From positions 1 through 64,000 of the forward strand of contig CALZUA010000010.1 of NCBI GenBank assembly GCA_945829235.1: a DNA stretch of 64,000 nt, in the 5' to 3' direction. The position numbers and the translations under genes are program-made. This DNA comes from an uncultured Clostridia bacterium. Lineage in GTDB: Bacteria > Bacillota > Clostridia > Oscillospirales > Ruminococcaceae. Position 1 is the first letter of the stretch. Each line of letters starts with the position of its first letter. Below the pieces are notes generated by a model. That model did no database searches and was not told where the DNA came from. It worked only from the letters and a program-made list of their open reading frames with translations. This document shows positions 21,308-31,292 of this stretch, one piece after another.

Positions 21308-21494
21308 TAAAGCAAGTGCCTGTTTTTTCGCGAAGGGTTTCGCGTGCAAGGTATTTGTTCATAACAAAAACAACGAGCCGCAATAATATACAGCTCGTTA
21401 TTTTTTTCGAATTTTATACAATCAGCAATCAGCACAGCCCGAACAATCGCAACAGCTTCTGCCCGAAATTCAGCTTCTCCGCGGGTTGTTCGGC
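21308..21494. repeat. Right copy of the flanking direct repeat
   Basis: Matches 15573-15760; spans 3' end and terminator of the YhgE-like gene and an orphan half of the rpoC terminator stem (AGCAAGTGCCTGTTTTTT). Confidence 0.9.
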
Positions 21495-23244
21495 GGGCTT
21501 TTCCGGCTCGGGAAGCGAAACCACCGCGGTTTTTATGACAAACTGCACCGAAGAAACCTCGGTGTTTTGCTCGGAAACAAAGGAAACTGCATTGTATTGC
21601 TTGGTCAAATTGTCGAGCATTTCGGTGAGCTTGTCGGTGGAATTTCCGCCGAAAACCGCAGTCTTTCGGCGAAGCTCAGCAGTTCCCCGAACAAGCTCCG
21701 TTGCGCCGTCCGAAAGGGCAATCCCACCCTCGGCAAGCTCTCGCGCACCGCCACAAATTTCCGAAAAACCGTCATACAGCTTGTCAACGCCGTCCGTGTA
21801 CTCGCCGATACCGCTGTCCAACCTTTGGTACTCGGCAAGAAGCGCGTTAATCCCGCTCGAAAGTTGCGTGATATTACCGAGCATTTCGCCGAGAGAAGCC
21901 GCAAGCTCGTTTATTGCCCTGTCAAACTCGCCGTCCTTTGCCTTTAACTCGTTCGCGCCCGCTTCAAGCTGACCAACCGCGTCCGATACCGAGTTCAGGT
22001 ACATTTCCGTTCCGTTTATCAACGCGTTGTTGCCCGACAACAGCTGAACAACCGTTTCAAGCTGCGCGATTTGAGCGGAAAGCTCCGCCGCCTGCTCAGC
22101 GTACTGCGGTACATTTTGCACCTGCGAGAGCGACTTTTTAAGCTCGTTAATCTGCGCCGAAAGCTGTTTTACAGCCTGCTAGTTGCCCGATTTCAGCGCG
22201 TCCACATCAAGCACGTTTGCACCCAAAGCCGCTTTATAACTCGCTGCTTTTCAGCTCGGAAATTCCCGTGCAAATGCTCTCGATGCCCGATTTAATCTGC
22301 GCGGAAGCGGCGGTTAGTTTCTCAAGTTTATCGGTGTTTGCGGAAACCGCGGTTAGCGACGACTGAATGGTTATCAGCGCGTTCTTGACCTCGGCTGAGC
22401 CGTTTTTCAGCTCATCGGATTTGCTGTTCAACGCGCAAATCCCGTCATTTGCCGTGTCAATTCCGTCACAGAGCTTTTGTATTCCCTCGTTCATCTCGGA
22501 AACACCGTCGTTCAGCTCGTTTGTACCGTCATCAAGCCGCTTTGCACCATCGGTCAAATAGGACAAATTCCCGTCCACATCAACGTCCAGACCAAGATTC
22601 ATTCGGATACCGTTAATCTGCGCGGCGGGCATCTCGAAATTCACGACATCGGCGGCAATGCTTCGCTCAAGACCGTTCCCCGCAAGCGCCGTGAAGGTAA
22701 TCTGCTTTTTCGCGCCGACATTTGCAACGGTTTCACCCTCGGCGGCGATATTTTTGCAGATTTTCGTATCAAGAGTAAAACTGCACTGCAAAGCGAAATT
22801 ATCGTAAAAATCCGTCTTGTTGTTCTCGTTTTCGGAAACCTTAATCTTTATCTCAAGCCTGCCGCTTTTGCCCGCAATTTCCTCAGCCGAAAGCTCCTTT
22901 CCGTCAAGATAAAAGCGGATTGAGATATCCCACGGAATTTCGGTGTTTTTCAGCGTTCCCTGATAGTACACCTTTTGGTTGTCGGGCGAAGAAAAGCTGA
23001 TTTTATCGCCGTTTTGGGTGATTGCACCGTCAATGTTCAACAGCTTAACACTCGATTATTCGCCGTAATCCGTGATATCGCCGCCGTCAAAGCTGTTCAC
23101 CGCGTACACCTTGTCGATACTCCCGTCCGCACCCGCAAGAACGTAGATAACCTCTTCCTTTGCCACAGCAAACGCAGGAATGTTGATTGCACCGAGTGTT
23201 GATACCGCAAGCACCGCGGCGATGATTTTCTTTTTCATAATCAA
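21429..23244 (-). pseudogene. YhgE/Pip-like heptad-repeat secreted/membrane-associated protein, broken into three ORFs
   Basis: ORFs 23056-23244 (signal peptide), 22234-23040 and 21429-22121 join into one protein if TAA near 23056, a frameshift near 22235 and TAG near 22181 are repaired; repeated L.DG...L.DG coiled-coil pattern. Confidence 0.8.
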
Positions 23245-25259
23245 ATCTCCTCGTTATTGGGAACAAAATTTGATTTATGCGTAGTTTTTCGGATTGCACC
23301 GTCGAAGATGTACAACAGCCCCGGAAGCACGAAAAACACGATTACAAGCGAGCAAATCGCGCCTATTCCGATGAACATTCCGAGTTGCGCGAGCAGTCCG
23401 TGCGTGGAGAGGTTTCCGAGAAGCAGTCCCACAACAGTCAGCACGCTTCCCGAGGTTAAAACAGAAACCGAAACAGCAGAAACGGTTTTCGGGATTGACT
23501 GCTTTTTGGGCATCTGTCGGCGGAACTCAATGTATCTGTCGGTCATTAGGATTGCGTAGTCAACGGTGGCTCCCAGCTGAACCAAACTGATTATCAGATA
23601 CGCGATGTAGAACACCGCGCTGTCGTTGAAATACGGGAACGCGAGGTTGAGCCAAATCGCCGTTTCGATTGCCAGCACAAGTATAACGGGCAACGAAACC
23701 GACTTCATAGTGAGCAAAAGCACCACAAAAACCGCCGCGATTGCGATAAGGTTTACCAGAACCATATCGCTTTTCACCGTTTTCATAAGGTCGTAGGTGC
23801 TCACGCCCTCGCCCGCGAGATGGTAACTGTCGGGGTAGTATTTTTGGGCAATTTCCCGAATTTGTTCCACAAGCGCAAAGGTTTTTTCGCCCTCGTAAGC
23901 GGTGTCGAGCGAAATAACCAGCCTGCTGTAATTCTTTGAGCAAAGAAGCGACAGCGTTTCTTTGTCGAGATATTCCTCGGGAATTTCCGCGCCAACCGTG
24001 TCAACATAGGAGATAATATCCGTTACCTGCGGCAATGTGTGAAGTTCATCGGAAAGCGCGCTCTCGGTCTGTCGGCTACCGTTCGGAACAAGCAGAACGT
24101 AGGTGTCCTGTTGACCGAAAATTTCCGATGAGCCGTAGAGGAAAGAGTTGCTGTTCGATGCGAGATAGGACGGCGCGATTACGATTGCGAAAACAACCGC
24201 CAGCGATATCATAATCTTGCTGACAACGCGTCCGAATTTGTCGAATTTCGGCAACAGCGGGCGGTGCTTCGTTTTGACGAGCAACTTGTGTGTTAGCAAA
24301 ATCAAACACGGCATAAACATATAAATGCAGATTATGCTGATGGCAACGCCCTTTGCGAGCGCGAAACCCAAGTCCTGTCCCAGCCGAAAGCGCATAAGTC
24401 CAAGCGAGAGAAACCCGATTACCGTGGTAAGACCGCTGGACAAAATCGAGCTTGCGGACTTGCACAGCGCGTCAACCATCGCCTCTTTCGGCTCGGAGAT
24501 TTCGCGGCGGCTCTCCTCAAATCGGTGAAGGAGAAACACCGAGTAATCCAACGACACGGCAAGCTGTAAAATCATACCGGCGGCGTTGGTGACAAAGCTG
24601 ATTTCGCCGAAAACGACGTTACTCCCCGCGTTTATCATCAGCGCAACGCCCATTCCCAGCATTATGACGAGCGGCTCGAGCCACGATGACGTGGTGAAAA
24701 CCAGCACGATGATGACGAAAATCACCGCAAACATCGCAATAACCGCGATTTCGCTCACGGTGCGCTCGGTAGCGACCGCTGTTGAAACCGCCGAGCCGAT
24801 CATCGCGTTTTCATCGCCGATGATATCGCGGATTTCGTTCACCGCCGCCAAAAGCTTGTTCTCGGAAATCGTGACGGAAAGAAGCGCGTTCCCGTCCTTC
24901 AGATAGGTTTCAACCGCTTTTGTGTCGGCAAATTCAAGCTGTTGCGCGAGGTCAAGGCTGTTGTCGAGCCACATCACCTCGGTTACTCCGTCAACCGCGT
25001 CGATTTTTTCCCTAAACTCGAGTGCTCGCGGAACGGACACGTTTTTCAGCATAACGCGCGCGTTCGGGATATCGCCGTCAAACTCGCGCTCCATAACCTC
25101 AAGGGCAACCGTGGACTTGCTGTCCTCGGGGAGATAATCGTTCATATCGTAGTTCACGCCCACAATCTGCTTGCAGACCGCCGAAAACGCAAGCAAAACC
25201 GCGAAAATCACGGTTATGACAATCGGGTGCGCGAAAACTTTTTCGTAGAATTTTTTCAT
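23241..25259 (-). CDS. MMPL/RND-family exporter
   Basis: 672 aa, two RND-like TM clusters (LDYSVFLLHRFEE... and VDYAILMTDRYIEFR...). Confidence 0.88.
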   Translation of the reverse strand: MKKFYEKVFAHPIVITVIFAVLLAFSAVCKQIVGVNYDMNDYLPEDSKSTVALEVMEREFDGDIPNARVMLKNVSVPRALEFREKIDAVDGVTEVMWLDNSLDLAQQLEFADTKAVETYLKDGNALLSVTISENKLLAAVNEIRDIIGDENAMIGSAVSTAVATERTVSEIAVIAMFAVIFVIIVLVFTTSSWLEPLVIMLGMGVALMINAGSNVVFGEISFVTNAAGMILQLAVSLDYSVFLLHRFEESRREISEPKEAMVDALCKSASSILSSGLTTVIGFLSLGLMRFRLGQDLGFALAKGVAISIICIYMFMPCLILLTHKLLVKTKHRPLLPKFDKFGRVVSKIMISLAVVFAIVIAPSYLASNSNSFLYGSSEIFGQQDTYVLLVPNGSRQTESALSDELHTLPQVTDIISYVDTVGAEIPEEYLDKETLSLLCSKNYSRLVISLDTAYEGEKTFALVEQIREIAQKYYPDSYHLAGEGVSTYDLMKTVKSDMVLVNLIAIAAVFVVLLLTMKSVSLPVILVLAIETAIWLNLAFPYFNDSAVFYIAYLIISLVQLGATVDYAILMTDRYIEFRRQMPKKQSIPKTVSAVSVSVLTSGSVLTVVGLLLGNLSTHGLLAQLGMFIGIGAICSLVIVFFVLPGLLYIFDGAIRKTTHKSNFVPNNEEI

Positions 25260-25319
25260 ACAAACCCGCCTTTCAAAATGTACCTCTATTTTATCAAAAC
25301 GGGCGAAAATTTAATACAG

Positions 25320-25366
25320 TCAATTTCGGATATATGTGTAATTTTAGGATAAATGTCCGAATTTGA
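25320..25366. promoter_or_regulatory. Candidate operator between MMPL exporter and TetR-type regulator genes
   Basis: TCAATTTCGGA-(25 nt)-TCCGAATTTGA, 11-bp arms with one mismatch. Confidence 0.35.
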
Positions 25367-25438
25367 TGGTCAAATGGGTAAAAAAGTGGTTGAAAAATTT
25401 TACTAAATGTAATATAACAGTTGAAAGGAGCTGATGAA

Positions 25439-26020
25439 ATGAAATACGAGGTCACGAGTATGTACACAAAAACGGCTTTGTCCAACGCTCTGAAAAAGCT
25501 GATGGAAACAAAGCCGTTTTCAAAAATTACGGTGAGCGAGATTATCGCAGACTGCGGTTTGAACCGCAAAACTTTTTACTATCATTTCGAGGATACGCGC
25601 GATTTGTTGCGCTAGACGTTGCGTCACGAAACGATAAACGTTGTCGAGAGCTTCGATTTTGCGACCGATAACAAGGAGGCAATTCTGTTCGTTGTCGATT
25701 ATCTTGAGCAAAATCAGCATATGCTCAACTGCGTTTATGACGCGGTTGGAAGCGGAGAGCTGAGAATGTTCTTGTACGAGGATTTCAAGAAAATTGCACG
25801 AAAAATCATCACAACCGCCGAAAATCAGCTTGGGAAAAGGATTTCCAAGGAGTACCGCGATTTGCTCGCGAGTTTTTATACAGACGGTATAGTTGGGATA
25901 ATCATCGCATGGCTCAACGGCAAATTCAAGCTCGACAAGTCCTCGGCGGTGAAATACGTCACGGAGATTTTCAAGGGGAGCCTGACGGGGCTGATTGAAC
26001 ACGCCGATGTGAGCGTTTAA
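25439..26020 (+). pseudogene. TetR/AcrR-family regulator with in-frame TAG after the HTH
   Basis: MKYEVTSMYTKTALSNALKKLMETKPFSKITVSEIIADCGLNRKTFYYHFEDTRDLLR*TLRHETINVVESFDF...; both halves in one frame. Confidence 0.75.
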
Positions 26021-26430
26021 GCCAAATCCGAGCGCTTCATCACAATCGCGTCATCGTCCGGATAATAGCGCCGCCGGAGCGCGATTTGCTCAAATCCCAT
26101 TTTTTGGTAAAGAGAAATAGCCGGCGAGTTTTTGCTCCGCACCTCGAGAAAGCACGCAACAGCGCCGTTTTCGCGCATTTTTTTGAGCAACTTGCCGAGC
26201 AATTTTTCGGCAATTCCCTGCTTGCGATAATCGCTGAGCACGCAGATTTTCAACAACTCCGCCTCGTCCGCAACCACCCGCCCAAGCGCGTAGCCGACAA
26301 TTTTCCCGTCCCGCTCCTCGGTTTCGAGAATTGAGAGCGGGCTATTTATTTCACATTCGAGCATTTTCTTTGTCCAAGGGTTGCCGAAACAGCATTGCTC
26401 AATGTAATATAATTCGTCAATTATACTCAA
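26017..26430 (-). CDS. rimI: Ribosomal-protein-alanine N-acetyltransferase (RimI-like GNAT)
   Basis: ELLKICVLSDYRKQGIAEKLLGKLL...FLEVRSKNSPAISLYQKMGFEQIALRRRYY. Confidence 0.85.
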   Translation of the reverse strand: MSIIDELYYIEQCCFGNPWTKKMLECEINSPLSILETEERDGKIVGYALGRVVADEAELLKICVLSDYRKQGIAEKLLGKLLKKMRENGAVACFLEVRSKNSPAISLYQKMGFEQIALRRRYYPDDDAIVMKRSDLA

Positions 26431-26446
26431 AGTTTTTCAAATACAC

Positions 26447-27703
26447 TCACTTTTCAACAGAAATTTTCCGCGCCTCGCAGTAAAAACGCTTGTCATTCGC
26501 ATGACCCATCGAGAAGGTTTTCCGCGGGAGCGCGCCGTCCTTGACAACCGTCGGAAACAGCTCGCTTTTTTGCATCGACGGGAGCAGAAAGCCCATTGCA
26601 CCGCCGTTTGCGCAGATTTTCCGCACAACGTCCTCGCCGTGAATGTAATCGACCTCGCCGCCGTTTTTGGCGAGAAAATCATCGATAAAGCGCTGAAGCG
26701 AGCCTACTGTAAGGTTTGAATTTGGCTTTGTTATGCCGAATTTCTCGATTTTCCCGCCAAATACAACCGAAAATTCCTGCGCGGCTTTTTCTGTCGTAAG
26801 ACCAAGATAGTCGGTCATTTCTTTATACAATTTGTCAAAATCTGCGTTATATATTACTCTATGTATAGCTTCAAACTCAAGCGCATCGCAATGCAAGTTC
26901 ACGACCTCAACCAAAGCAAACCGCGCTAAAGCCGCATCAGGACTGCCCTCACGCTTTTTGCGCTCGTAGCACTCCTTGGCGGTTGCAAGCGAGTGGTTGC
27001 CGTCACCCATCGCGTACAGGAGGACCTCCTCGTTGTTCAAACCGTACCGCTCGTTGAACAAAGGCTTGTCGGAGAGCCTGTCAAGCGCCGCGAGAACACC
27101 TTCCGCGGCTTCCCCGCTCACCTCGTAGCCAGCGAGATGACCGCCGTTTTGCATCAGCTCGAAGTTGTACAGCTCGGGCAAATCCCGCTCCAGAAGCGGC
27201 TCGATGACGGTTTTCTGCGGGTCGTCGATGAGTATCATAATGTGTGGCAACTCGAGCGGCGCGTTCAGGCGGATTTTCACCCGCGGCGGAATGCGCTCGG
27301 CAACAGTCGCCTCGGTCGCGCGAACCTGCGACCTGCTCCCCTTGTTGTAATCGTACATTTCGAGGTCGATTGCGCCGATAAGCCCGGGGAGAAGCCGTCC
27401 GTCAGCCTGCGTTCTCTTGGTTAGAACGAAGCAGTTTTTGTGCAATTCAAACAAATTAGAATGCAAATATTCGTTCATTGTGCCGTTAATCTCGGTAACT
27501 CGCTGTTCCTCATCACCGTCACCCAAGAACACCTCGGGCAAAATTAACTTCAGCGTTGACGGTGAATTTCCGACGATTTCGGCGGTCTGTTGCCAATAAT
27601 CGCGTTCACCCGTGTACTGGTCGCACGCGACAACCGACCATTTCGTCATTTCCTCGCTCGTGAGCTTGGGGAGAAGAATATCCGCTGTTGAAAAAGCTGT
27701 CAT
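26447..27703 (-). CDS. DUF1015-family protein
   Basis: MTAFSTADILLPKLTSEEMTKWSVVACDQYTGERDYWQQTAEIVG...YAMGDGNHSLATAK. Confidence 0.85.
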   Translation of the reverse strand: MTAFSTADILLPKLTSEEMTKWSVVACDQYTGERDYWQQTAEIVGNSPSTLKLILPEVFLGDGDEEQRVTEINGTMNEYLHSNLFELHKNCFVLTKRTQADGRLLPGLIGAIDLEMYDYNKGSRSQVRATEATVAERIPPRVKIRLNAPLELPHIMILIDDPQKTVIEPLLERDLPELYNFELMQNGGHLAGYEVSGEAAEGVLAALDRLSDKPLFNERYGLNNEEVLLYAMGDGNHSLATAKECYERKKREGSPDAALARFALVEVVNLHCDALEFEAIHRVIYNADFDKLYKEMTDYLGLTTEKAAQEFSVVFGGKIEKFGITKPNSNLTVGSLQRFIDDFLAKNGGEVDYIHGEDVVRKICANGGAMGFLLPSMQKSELFPTVVKDGALPRKTFSMGHANDKRFYCEARKISVEK

Positions 27704-27817
27704 AAAAACCTTCCTTTTTATACAATTTGAAATAATTACAAGCAATTCTACAAATTGCAACAATACAATTCGTAAAATAATTGCAAAATATTATGTTTCA
27801 TCATCAATTTCGACAAG

Positions 27818-28195
27818 TTAACCAATATCGTAAAGCTTCATTGTTTCGGGATTTCGGAACTCGTGCTTCTCGTAATAACCGATTAGCTCGCCGTTTTCAC
27901 CGCGCAGAGCGACCATATAAACGTCCTTGTTTTCCCTATCATTGTGGTAGGTAAACACGAGATTGTTGTCGGGGCTTTTGGCGAACCACTCGACAACCTC
28001 GCGGATTTTCGCGTTGGACTCGGCGTTGTGACAGTCGAAAATGCTCTTCCCGACCAGCTCGCCGTGCTTTTTGTAACGCTCGCGCGCGGCTTTGTTCATA
28101 TAGATAATCTCATGGTGCAAATCGCAGATAACCACCGCGCACCTATCCTGCTCCACGATACTTTTAAAATAGGGAGCCAAGTTGTCAATTTCCAT
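27818..28195 (-). CDS. PAS-domain protein
   Basis: MEIDNLAPYFKSIVEQDRCAVVICDLHHEIIYMNKAARERYKKHGELVGKSIFDCHN. Confidence 0.7.
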   Translation of the reverse strand: MEIDNLAPYFKSIVEQDRCAVVICDLHHEIIYMNKAARERYKKHGELVGKSIFDCHNAESNAKIREVVEWFAKSPDNNLVFTYHNDRENKDVYMVALRGENGELIGYYEKHEFRNPETMKLYDIG

Positions 28196-28205
28196 AAATT
28201 TCCTC

Positions 28206-30698
28206 TTAATGCACATCAAACCAAGTTTTTCCAATTTTTGCGTCACACGGGAGCGGAACACCGAGTTTTACAGCATTTTCCATTTCCTCGCGCAGAATTT
28301 TGGCGGCGTTCTCTGCGAGATTTTTGGGTGCTTCGACAATCAGCTCATCGTGAACCTGCAAAATCAGCCGCGCCTCGGGAAGCTCCTTTTTGAGCCGGTT
28401 GTACACCCTAATCATCGCGATTTTGATGATATCGGCGGCGGTACCCTGAATGGGCGTGTTCATCGCAATCCGCTTCCCGAGCGCCTTGACGGTCTTGTTG
28501 GTCGCGAGAATTTCGGGGATAAACCGCCTTCTTCCAAAAAATGTCACCGCGTAGCCTGTCGCCTCGGCGGATTTTACAACATTTTCCATATACTGCTTAA
28601 CGCCCGAAAAATGCTCGAGATAATCCTCGATGTACTTTTTCGCCTCGGCAACGCTCGAACCGATGTCCTTAGCGAGCGAAAACGCGCCGATGCCGTACAC
28701 GATGCCGAAATTCACGGCTTTCGCCTTGCGGCGGGTATCCGCGTCAATCCACTCCTCGGGCAGTCCAAACACGCTCGCGGCGGTTTCCGTGTGGATATCG
28801 CGCCCCTCCTCAAACGTTTTCGTCATCACCTCATCGTGGGCGAGCGCCGCAAGAACGCGAAGCTCGATTTGGCTGTAATCCGCGTCACAGAGCAGTTTCC
28901 CGTCACCCGCGGTGAAAAATTTGCGGAAATTCCGACCGATTTCCGTGCGAACCGGTATATTCTGAATATTCGGCTCAGCTGAACTTATTCGACCGGTACG
29001 AGTTTCGGTCTGCTTGAAGGTCGTGTACATTCGCCCGTCCTCGGAAACCGCGCCGAGAAGCCCCTTGACGTAGGTGTTGTAGAGCTTCGAGAGCTTGCGC
29101 CAGTCGAGGATTTTCCGGACAATCGGGTGATATTTTTCGATTTCTTCGAGGGTGTCACTGTCGGTTGACCAACCGGTTTTGCGCTTTTTGCCCGCGGGCA
29201 AACCGAGCTCCTCGAACAGCACCGTGCCGATTTGCTTCGGGCTTCCGACGTTGAATTTATGCCCTGCGAGGTCGAAAATTTCGCTCTCGATTTCGGCGAT
29301 TTTCGGGAGAATTTCCTCGCCAAATGCAGTCAAACTGTCGGCATCGGCGGCAATTCCTACTATTTCCATCGATGAAAGAACTTCGGCAAGCGGGATTTCG
29401 ATTTCGCGCAGGACCTTGAGCATTCCATTAGCGCAAATATCGGCAAAAAGCGCGTTGCAGAGCCGTTTCAAGCGCACGTTCGGTTCACCGTCAACGCCGT
29501 ATTTCTCGTAAAGCCGCGCCAGCTCGTAATCCTTCGCGTTCACGTCCAGCAAATACGCCGCCAAAGTCGCGTCAAAAGTGACGTTTTTCATCTCGACATT
29601 CTGCTTCAGACAGCGATAAAACAGTGCTTTTGCGTTGTCGGTGTGCTTTGGCTCGTCGTTTTTGAGAACATCAAGCGGGTTTTCAAGACGCTCGTTTCCT
29701 CTGTAAACAAAAATTTCGTCATTTTCCACAAAAACCGTGAGCGCGTCCTCATCGAAAACTGCGTCATCGGCAACAATCGGCGGTATATCAAGCTTTTCTG
29801 CGGTTTTGGGTGCGGCGATTTCAACCTTTTTCGCGGCTGTTCCGTCAAGACCGAGCTTTTTGACCGCGCTGTTCATTTCCAGTTCCTGTAAAATGCCTTT
29901 AGCAGTTTCCTTGTCACCCTCGCCGATAGCGTAATCGTCCAAGTTCTCCGAAATCGGCGCTGTTAAGCAAATCTCTCCGAGTTTTCTCGATAATTCGGCG
30001 CTGTCTTTTCCGGATTCCAGCTTTTTTCTTATACTCGGAGTAATCTCAATTTCGTCAATATGCTGATAGATATAATCAACAGCATGGTACTTTTGCACAA
30101 GAGAAAGCGCGGTTTTTTCACCAATACCGGCAACTCCGGGGATATTGTCGGAGCTGTCGCCCATCAGCGCCTTGACCTCGAGCATCTCTCGCGGTTCAAC
30201 TCCGTACACCTCGCGAATTTTTTCCGGTGTGTAAAAAACGTCCTCCTTGTTGGCGGCAAGCCGCACTGTTACTCGTTCTCCGACAAGCTGGAAGCTGTCG
30301 CGGTCGCCTGTGCTGATTAGGCACTCACCGCCCTTTTCCGAGCAAACGCGCGAAAGCGTGCCGATGATATCGTCCGCCTCGTAGCCCTCGCACTCCACGA
30401 TTTTCACGCCGAGCGCGCGCAAAATATCCTTGATAATCGGCATCTGCATCGCCAGCTCGTCGGGCATTTTGTGTCGCCCCGCCTTGTAATCGGTGTACAT
30501 TTTGTGGCGGAATGTCGGCGATTTCAGGTCAAACGCCGCGGCAATTCTGTCGGGATTTTCCTCCTTAACCAGCTTCATATAGATGTTCAAAAAGCCCGTG
30601 AGCGCGTTTGTGAACACACCTTTCTTGTTGGACAGGAGCCTTATCCCGTAAAACGCGCGGTTCATTATACTGTTGCCGTCAATCAAAAGAAGCTTCAT
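28206..30698 (-). CDS. polA: DNA polymerase I
   Basis: 5'-nuclease N-terminus MKLLLIDGNSIMNRAFYG; polymerase motifs DADYSQIELRVLAALAHDE, QVHDELIVEAP. Confidence 0.97.
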   Translation of the reverse strand: MKLLLIDGNSIMNRAFYGIRLLSNKKGVFTNALTGFLNIYMKLVKEENPDRIAAAFDLKSPTFRHKMYTDYKAGRHKMPDELAMQMPIIKDILRALGVKIVECEGYEADDIIGTLSRVCSEKGGECLISTGDRDSFQLVGERVTVRLAANKEDVFYTPEKIREVYGVEPREMLEVKALMGDSSDNIPGVAGIGEKTALSLVQKYHAVDYIYQHIDEIEITPSIRKKLESGKDSAELSRKLGEICLTAPISENLDDYAIGEGDKETAKGILQELEMNSAVKKLGLDGTAAKKVEIAAPKTAEKLDIPPIVADDAVFDEDALTVFVENDEIFVYRGNERLENPLDVLKNDEPKHTDNAKALFYRCLKQNVEMKNVTFDATLAAYLLDVNAKDYELARLYEKYGVDGEPNVRLKRLCNALFADICANGMLKVLREIEIPLAEVLSSMEIVGIAADADSLTAFGEEILPKIAEIESEIFDLAGHKFNVGSPKQIGTVLFEELGLPAGKKRKTGWSTDSDTLEEIEKYHPIVRKILDWRKLSKLYNTYVKGLLGAVSEDGRMYTTFKQTETRTGRISSAEPNIQNIPVRTEIGRNFRKFFTAGDGKLLCDADYSQIELRVLAALAHDEVMTKTFEEGRDIHTETAASVFGLPEEWIDADTRRKAKAVNFGIVYGIGAFSLAKDIGSSVAEAKKYIEDYLEHFSGVKQYMENVVKSAEATGYAVTFFGRRRFIPEILATNKTVKALGKRIAMNTPIQGTAADIIKIAMIRVYNRLKKELPEARLILQVHDELIVEAPKNLAENAAKILREEMENAVKLGVPLPCDAKIGKTWFDVH

Positions 30699-30731
30699 TA
30701 TTATACTCCTTGTAATCAATTTTGTGCAAAA

Positions 30732-31289
30732 TCACGATAGTCTGATGTTCTTAATAAATTTTCTCGGCAATTTCTTCAACAAAAGCATTGTGAGAAACCC
30801 CGTGAAAATCCCGCCGATAACCGCCGAAGCAAGTAGCACCGGCGTATACGCAAGCACGAATTTTGAGCCGTAAAACAGCACTGCGACAAGCATTTGCCCC
30901 GCGATGTGAAAAATCGCGCCGCAAACTGCGGTGAACGGGAGAAATTGCAAGTCAAACAGGAACTCCGCTTTGCCTTTCGGGAACAGGCTTCGCGCCGCGA
31001 ACATCGCCGTACACGCGAGCACTCCCCCGGCAAGCCCGTAAGCCGCGCTCAGAAGCGAACCCGTGACCAGCGCCGCCAGAAAACAGCGCAAAACTGCGAT
31101 TATGTACGCGTCCCAAATCCGCCACGCGCCACCGATGTACAACACGAAAAGCGTGACGATGTTGCCCAGTCCCACGCGTATTCCCGGTATTGGCACGAAC
31201 GGCGGCAAAAGCGTTTCCAGCGCGGAAAGCGCCGCCGCGATGCAGATAAAAAGCGCTTCGATACAAAGTTTTTTTACGGTAATTTTCAC
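30732..31289 (-). CDS. Gx-transporter / heptaprenyl diphosphate synthase component I-like membrane protein
   Basis: LETLLPPFVPIPGIRVGLGNIVTLFVLYIGG... Confidence 0.7.
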   Translation of the reverse strand: MKITVKKLCIEALFICIAAALSALETLLPPFVPIPGIRVGLGNIVTLFVLYIGGAWRIWDAYIIAVLRCFLAALVTGSLLSAAYGLAGGVLACTAMFAARSLFPKGKAEFLFDLQFLPFTAVCGAIFHIAGQMLVAVLFYGSKFVLAYTPVLLASAVIGGIFTGFLTMLLLKKLPRKFIKNIRLS

Positions 31290-31292
31290 GGG

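Larger units (their letters stand above)
15573..21494. mobile_element. AT-rich accessory island with recombinase remnant and decayed peptide-maturation cluster, bracketed by direct repeats
   Basis: Abrupt shift to AT-rich composition, truncated tyrosine recombinase, direct repeats at both ends. Confidence 0.7.

Noticed and set aside
25613-25618. Programmed TAG recoding in the TetR-like gene and YhgE-like gene
   Set aside because: Lesions are of mixed kinds (TAG, TAA, frameshift) and confined to one decaying locus; ordinary pseudogenisation is simpler
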